From NCBI GenBank assembly GCA_963170055.1, contig CAUJGJ010000001.1, positions 2,773,701 through 2,783,700 of the forward strand: DNA of 10,000 nt, given 5' to 3'. The stretch's first letter is position 1. Each line of letters opens with the position of its first letter. The DNA is from Halisarca cf. caerulea (lineage: Eukaryota > Porifera > Demospongiae > Chondrillida > Halisarcidae). Both the position numbers and the translations under genes were made by a program. Shown here in pieces: positions 1-10,000 of the stretch. The notes under the pieces are model-generated. The model saw nothing but the letters and a program-made list of their open reading frames with translations. It was not told the DNA's origin and did no database searches.

Positions 1-295
1 CACAGTAACGCCCAATCCCACACAGCGGTCTGCTCATGACCCCACAGCCCACTCGTGACCTCAGCACCATCCAAACACACCAAGGAAACTGCAGCACCAC
101 TACAGCCACACTGACTGGCACACACAATCAAGGCCAATAAACAAACCACCCACCCCCAATGGGATGGATAACTTAGCATGTAAATGAGAATTCCATTAGC
201 AGGTGTGGGATGCGTGTAGCTAGGCAACCATGTTGGCTAATGAAATTCATTGCTGAATGTCCTGGGAATTGTCTCAGTATGTGTTATTATACTGC

Positions 296-371
296 ATATA
301 GCTCTGCATTCTCATGCACTACATAGCTCTGCATAGCTCTGCATTCTCATGCTTTAGCACTGCATAGCTCT
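296..371. repeat. Short imperfect tandem repeat (CATAGCTCTGCATTCTCATG unit)
   Basis: The words CATAGCTCTGCA and GCTCTGCATTCTCATGC recur, with truncated copies, three to four times over about 75 bp. A local slippage-type duplication in intronic sequence. Confidence 0.7.
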
Positions 372-528
372 CAAACATACACATTTATTTCGCGCCTTCA
401 TCTCCCTTTAACTTCATCCCAGTTTCATTCTATTACACACCACCTTCCCAATCACTTTTACTTTATCACTGGCTGCACCACCAGTTGGCGCTTGGTCCTT
501 CAGTCACATTGTGATTGTAAAGCATTTA

Positions 529-529
<1 letters not shown>

Positions 530-567
<38 letters not shown>
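530..567. repeat. (TAA)n microsatellite
   Basis: Twelve to thirteen uninterrupted TAA units, followed closely by a short TATATATATA run at 573-582. Confidence 0.95.
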
Positions 568-572
<5 letters not shown>

Positions 573-695
573 ATATATATATACCAGGTAATGTGGGACA
601 GAGAGAGCAATCCAATGGTGATTCAGTTTTGATATTCAAATCAATTATAGTGTAGTTTTGTGAGTGCTACATTTATATTGTTAGTTTTATGTTGT

Positions 696-696
<1 letters not shown>

Positions 697-784
<88 letters not shown>

Positions 785-811
785 CACACACACACACACA
801 CACACACACAC
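697..811. repeat. (AC)n microsatellite, reads as (GT)n in the minus-strand gene
   Basis: About 115 bp of AC with two small interruptions (CAACATAC near 748 and CAAC near 782). On the sense strand of the thrombospondin-like gene it starts four bases after the exon 6 donor, so the intron begins GTACG(TG)n. Confidence 0.95.
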
Positions 812-815
812 GTAC

Positions 816-7671
<6,856 letters not shown>

Positions 7672-7713
7672 GCTGCGTAAGTGACGTACCAACGGCTGCG
7701 GCGCTGCAGGGAG

Positions 7714-7720
7714 TTTTATA
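7714..7720 (-). promoter_or_regulatory. TATA box for the thrombospondin-like gene
   Basis: TATAAAA on the minus strand, in the context CGCGCCTATAAAACTCC. With usual spacing the start site would be near 7684-7690, leaving a leader of roughly 13-19 nt before the ATG at 7671. No equally good TATA box is seen for the plus-strand gene. Confidence 0.5.
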
Positions 7721-7743
7721 GGCGCGTACACCGTTCAAGAGTC

Positions 7744-7753
7744 ATTGCGCAAT
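7744..7753. promoter_or_regulatory. ATTGCGCAAT palindrome, C/EBP-type site
   Basis: A perfect 10-bp palindrome identical to the optimal binding site described for C/EBP-family bZIP factors. It lies 19-28 bp before the ClC start codon and could be in its 5' leader or core promoter. Site identity is seen; occupancy is inference. Confidence 0.4.
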
Positions 7754-7758
7754 CACTG

Positions 7759-7767
7759 TCACGTGAG
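7759..7767. promoter_or_regulatory. CACGTG E-box in CLEAR-like context
   Basis: TCACGTGA centred on CACGTG (7760-7765), preceded by G at 7758, so GTCACGTGA matches nine of the ten bases of the CLEAR element (GTCACGTGAC) bound by MiT/TFE factors that control lysosomal genes. It lies seven bases before the ClC ATG. A lysosome-type element next to an endosomal/lysosomal ClC gene makes biological sense. It could equally be a generic bHLH-Zip (USF/Myc) site. Confidence 0.4.
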
Positions 7768-7771
7768 CAAA

Positions 7772-8497
7772 ATGGATGATGATGAGGCTCTGCTCGGTTT
7801 GGACGCTGAAGAAGACTCCATTGCTAACTTTGAAGGCATCCCAGATCCGGATCCGTATTTTGAATCACAGGAGGATGTTCAAAGTGGGGAAAATGAGGCG
7901 GAAGTTCCCGTAATACGGACTAGTTTGAAGGAACGAGGTGGATCTCCCCCATCCCCTCGTTTAAGGGAATTTGACGCGGATGATCACGATTCGGCGTACG
8001 CCGACTTTCATACTATCGACTGGGTTCACGAGAAAAACAAAGACAAAAAGCGGCACAAGTTTATTCACGAACAGGGAAGTATTAGTTGGAAAGGAAAATG
8101 TGAGAAATGGTTTGATGCTGCTTCTGGTTGGCTGATCGTTCTTCTGGTAGGGATTGCGGCCGGGCTAGTGGCTGGGTTTATTGATGTCTCTGTTGAGTGG
8201 ATGACTGATTTCAAGGTGGGCGTGTGCGCAGAGCCAAATTCGTCCATATTTTACGACGAGACAACATGTTGCTGGCTTAGCGAGGATACTCGCGTGGAAC
8301 TTGATAACTGCACGTGGTGGAAAACGTGGGCTGAGCTGGCCCATCTGAGTTGGCCTTCAGATCGAGTGTCCGACTACTACGTGTTTAACGCGTTCGATTA
8401 CTTCATGTACGTTTTGATCTCGGTGTTTTTTGCAACATTGGCTGGCCTATTTGTGGTACTGTTTGCGCCATATGCCGCTGGATCAGGCATCCCTGAG
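7772..8497 (+). CDS. ClC-3/4/5-type chloride/proton exchanger, first coding exon (gene continues beyond window)
   Basis: The 242-codon exon begins at ATG 7772 (AAAATGG, A at -3 and G at +4) and ends at GAG|GTACAT in phase 0. The family comprises electrogenic 2Cl-/H+ antiporters of endosomes, lysosomes and synaptic vesicles that support acidification and chloride loading. An acidic N-terminal tail of about 115 residues carries a dileucine sorting motif of the DxxxLL type (D3-L8). It is followed by the conserved block IDWVHEKNKDKKRHKFI, a membrane helix (SGWLIVLLVGIAAGLVAGFI, about 118-137) with EWMTDFKVGVC after it, a cysteine-bearing loop with TCCW and WKTWAEL, sequon NCT at 179, a second helix (about 210-233), and FAPYAAGSGIPE, whose GSGIPE coordinates chloride. 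It resembles animal ClC-3, -4 and -5 over the whole exon and cannot be assigned to one, since the three vertebrate genes arose later. The gating and proton glutamates lie in later exons. A non-ATG extension upstream (TTG 7745) is disregarded. Confidence 0.93.
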
Positions 8498-8504
8498 GTA
8501 CATG

Positions 8505-8505
<1 letters not shown>

Positions 8506-8565
<60 letters not shown>

Positions 8566-8586
8566 TGTGTGCGTGTGCATGCGTCT

Positions 8587-8654
<68 letters not shown>

Positions 8655-8655
8655 A

Positions 8656-8728
<73 letters not shown>

Positions 8729-8729
8729 A

Positions 8730-8785
<56 letters not shown>

Positions 8786-8797
8786 CATGTACATATG
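8506..8797. repeat. Long (GT)n tract at the start of the ClC intron
   Basis: About 290 bp. Interruptions are GCGCGTGTGTGCGTGTGCATGC with CTCTCT near 8561-8590 and two identical GTGCATCTGTG words about 74 bp apart (near 8653 and 8727), which indicates duplication of a ~74-bp block. Confidence 0.95.
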
Positions 8798-9033
8798 AAT
8801 ACGTAGCCAAGAGTACATCACTTTGTGTTTACATTGACCTTACTCCAATGACTCACTGCAGCATATCATGTCACCCCTCACATTGTCTTTCTCAGGAGAA
8901 CGTTTATTTCTCTGCATGCTCACAAGTCACCATTCCCACACTCATTACTGGTACGTACGTACATATGTACGTTTGACCCATCTTGTGCCAACCACAGTTC
9001 TATGTTGTTCATTTGCTCTTTTGGTCAGTAACA

Positions 9034-9267
9034 CAGTGAAATCTCTTTAATCCGACACTCAATGGGGCTTGAGAAGAGTGTCGGATTATTGTATTGTATT
9101 TTTTATGTTTCAGAAGGAAATGCCCCACTCAGTCAAATAGACAGGTTTTCAAGTGGTCATTACTAGGGTGTCAGATTACAGAGTGACTCTTGCATACATT
9201 ATTATGGTGACTGTACCGCATAAGATGGTTGGACTAGAGAGAATGTCGGATTACAGAGGTTGCACTG
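9034..9267 (-). mobile_element. Non-autonomous TIR element, copy B
   Basis: Inverted ends pair over 27 bp with 23 matches (CAGTGAAATCTCTTTAATCC at left; right end reverse complement CAGTGCAACCTCTGTAATCC). Near the left end a 13-bp perfect subterminal hairpin, 9048-9060 with 9076-9088, gives GAGTGTCGGATTA-type arms. Same family as copy A but in the opposite orientation. No coding capacity. A clear target duplication is not visible. Confidence 0.8.
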
Positions 9268-9336
9268 TACTGTACGTTAGTGTGTGGTATTCTAGGACAC
9301 CATTGATTAGCTTATTCACACCCCGTCACTCCTGTG

Positions 9337-9450
9337 CAGTGAAACCTCTCCAATCCGCCACAATTGGGAATGTCAGTTTTATGGCGGATTAGTTGGATTG
9401 GCAGATTATAGGGGGGGAGGGGGGGGGGGGGGGATTATAGAGGTTTCACT
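9337..9450. mobile_element. Short TIR element (MITE-like), copy C, with internal poly-G
   Basis: Perfect 12-bp ends AGTGAAACCTCT (9338-9349) and AGAGGTTTCACT (9439-9450) bound a 114-bp unit with an internal inverted word (CAATCCGCCA / TGGCGGATTAG). Near the right end is a run of G broken by one A (9411-9433). The ends match copies A and B but the interior differs, so it is a derivative or a sister family. Confidence 0.8.
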
Positions 9451-9730
9451 ATATCAGCACCCATCATCTACATCATGTTCTAAACACCTGTTTCGTGTGT
9501 CTTGTGTATAGAGTACCTGTTAACCTTGTATCAGCAGCTATCATTAAACCCTATGAAATGTCGCACAATTCTTTGAGTTTTGTAACAACTGATGAAGATC
9601 TACGAATTGAATCGTCTTGTGAATTCAATAATTTTCCTGCTGTGACATGCTCCACTATCTACACAGTTCACGCTTGTCTTGGTGTGTGGTATGTATGTGG
9701 ATATTAGTGTTTGTACAGCTATCCTCCATC

Positions 9731-9733
<3 letters not shown>

Positions 9734-9817
<84 letters not shown>
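9734..9817. repeat. (AC)n microsatellite
   Basis: 42 uninterrupted AC units in the ClC intron, here AC rather than GT in the sense direction. Confidence 0.97.
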
Positions 9818-9819
<2 letters not shown>

Positions 9820-10000
9820 TCAAGAAAACACACATGAACATTCTTGTGTACAGAACAACTGGAGATAAAAGTTCTCATGTCTCATGTGGTTATGTACTTT
9901 CACACATCATTGGGAGGTAATCACCAATTATTCAGTACATTTGTGTATAGGTATTTACAATACCAACAACCTATCAGTGCAACTTGTCTCGGAGCCTTGT

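Larger units (their letters stand above)
1..815. other. Non-coding sequence downstream of exon 6 (intron of minus gene)
   Basis: No exon could be supported on either strand. It contains a small tandem duplication, a TAA tract and an AC tract, listed separately. By position it should be the start of the next intron of the thrombospondin-like gene; the exon that would complete the EGF linker Cys lies further left. Confidence 0.5.
7672..7771. promoter_or_regulatory. Shared bidirectional promoter region
   Basis: Only 100 bp separate the two divergent start codons, so both core promoters and 5' leaders must lie here or overlap the neighbouring coding exons. It contains a TGACGT half-CRE (7682-7687), a GC-rich segment (7691-7708), a TATA box for the minus gene, a C/EBP-like palindrome and an E-box. 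Start sites are inferred, not seen. An upstream non-coding exon for either gene would place the true promoter elsewhere. Confidence 0.6.
8498..10000 (+). other. First intron of the ClC gene (continues beyond window)
   Basis: Begins GTACATGTTG(TG)n right after GSGIPE. The expected next coding block, the conserved stretch after GSGIPE beginning like IKTILSG, was looked for in all three frames to the window end and not found, so the intron is over 1500 bp. Apart from two dinucleotide tracts and two TIR elements, 8800-9030 and 9455-9730 show nothing recognisable. Confidence 0.75.

Noticed and set aside
7745..7771. TTG-initiated N-terminal extension of the ClC protein
   Set aside because: A non-ATG start; the ATG at 7772 has a strong context and begins the acidic tail typical of the family.
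8498..8806. Extension of the ClC exon into the GT tract as a Cys-Val repeat tail
   Set aside because: Homology to ClC ends exactly at GSGIPE, followed by a donor GAG|GTACAT; the tail is intron read-through.
9495..9707. Possible second ClC exon in the plus-strand open frame
   Set aside because: The peptide has no resemblance to the conserved block after GSGIPE or to other ClC helices, and no suitable phase-0 acceptor.

Overview
The window is eukaryotic and almost certainly from an invertebrate animal. It shows spliced genes with GT..AG introns, extracellular-matrix modules (vWC, thrombospondin type 1, thrombospondin-type EGF), an animal-type endosomal chloride transporter, very abundant (AC/GT)n microsatellites, and small DNA-transposon derivatives. 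A sponge or another early-branching marine animal is a reasonable guess from short introns, repeat style and module set, but nothing here fixes the taxon.

Two genes sit head to head, with about 100 bp between their start codons (7671 on the minus strand, 7772 on the plus strand). On the minus strand, six exons can be assembled with matching phases: 7584-7671, 7465-7508, 7239-7340, 6992-7097, 6172-6369 and 816-949. They encode a signal peptide, one von Willebrand factor C domain split over two exons, one thrombospondin type 1 repeat and one thrombospondin-type EGF module. The gene continues past the left edge. This is a thrombospondin-like secreted protein, but the signal peptide leads almost straight into vWC with no room for the usual laminin-G-like N-terminal domain. 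On the plus strand, 7772-8497 is the first coding exon of a ClC-3/4/5-type chloride/proton exchanger, ending exactly after the GSGIPE chloride-binding motif. The rest lies past the right edge.

The shared 100-bp promoter holds a TATA box oriented for the minus gene, a perfect ATTGCGCAAT palindrome (C/EBP-type site) and a CACGTG E-box in a CLEAR-like context just before the ClC start.

The remainder is intron. The 5.2-kb intron 950-6171 (minus gene) holds a degenerate ~96-bp tandem array (1144-1530), a terminal-inverted-repeat element apparently inserted in it (1532-1733), two long alternating purine-pyrimidine tracts (2655-2909, 3550-3860), and a weak candidate exon. The ClC intron (8498 onward) begins with a ~290-bp GT tract and holds two more members of the same transposon-like family (9034-9267, 9337-9450) and another AC tract. 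Both genes have an intron in which a (GU)n tract, in the sense direction, directly follows the 5' splice site. No tRNA, rRNA, CRISPR or bacterial-type feature was seen.
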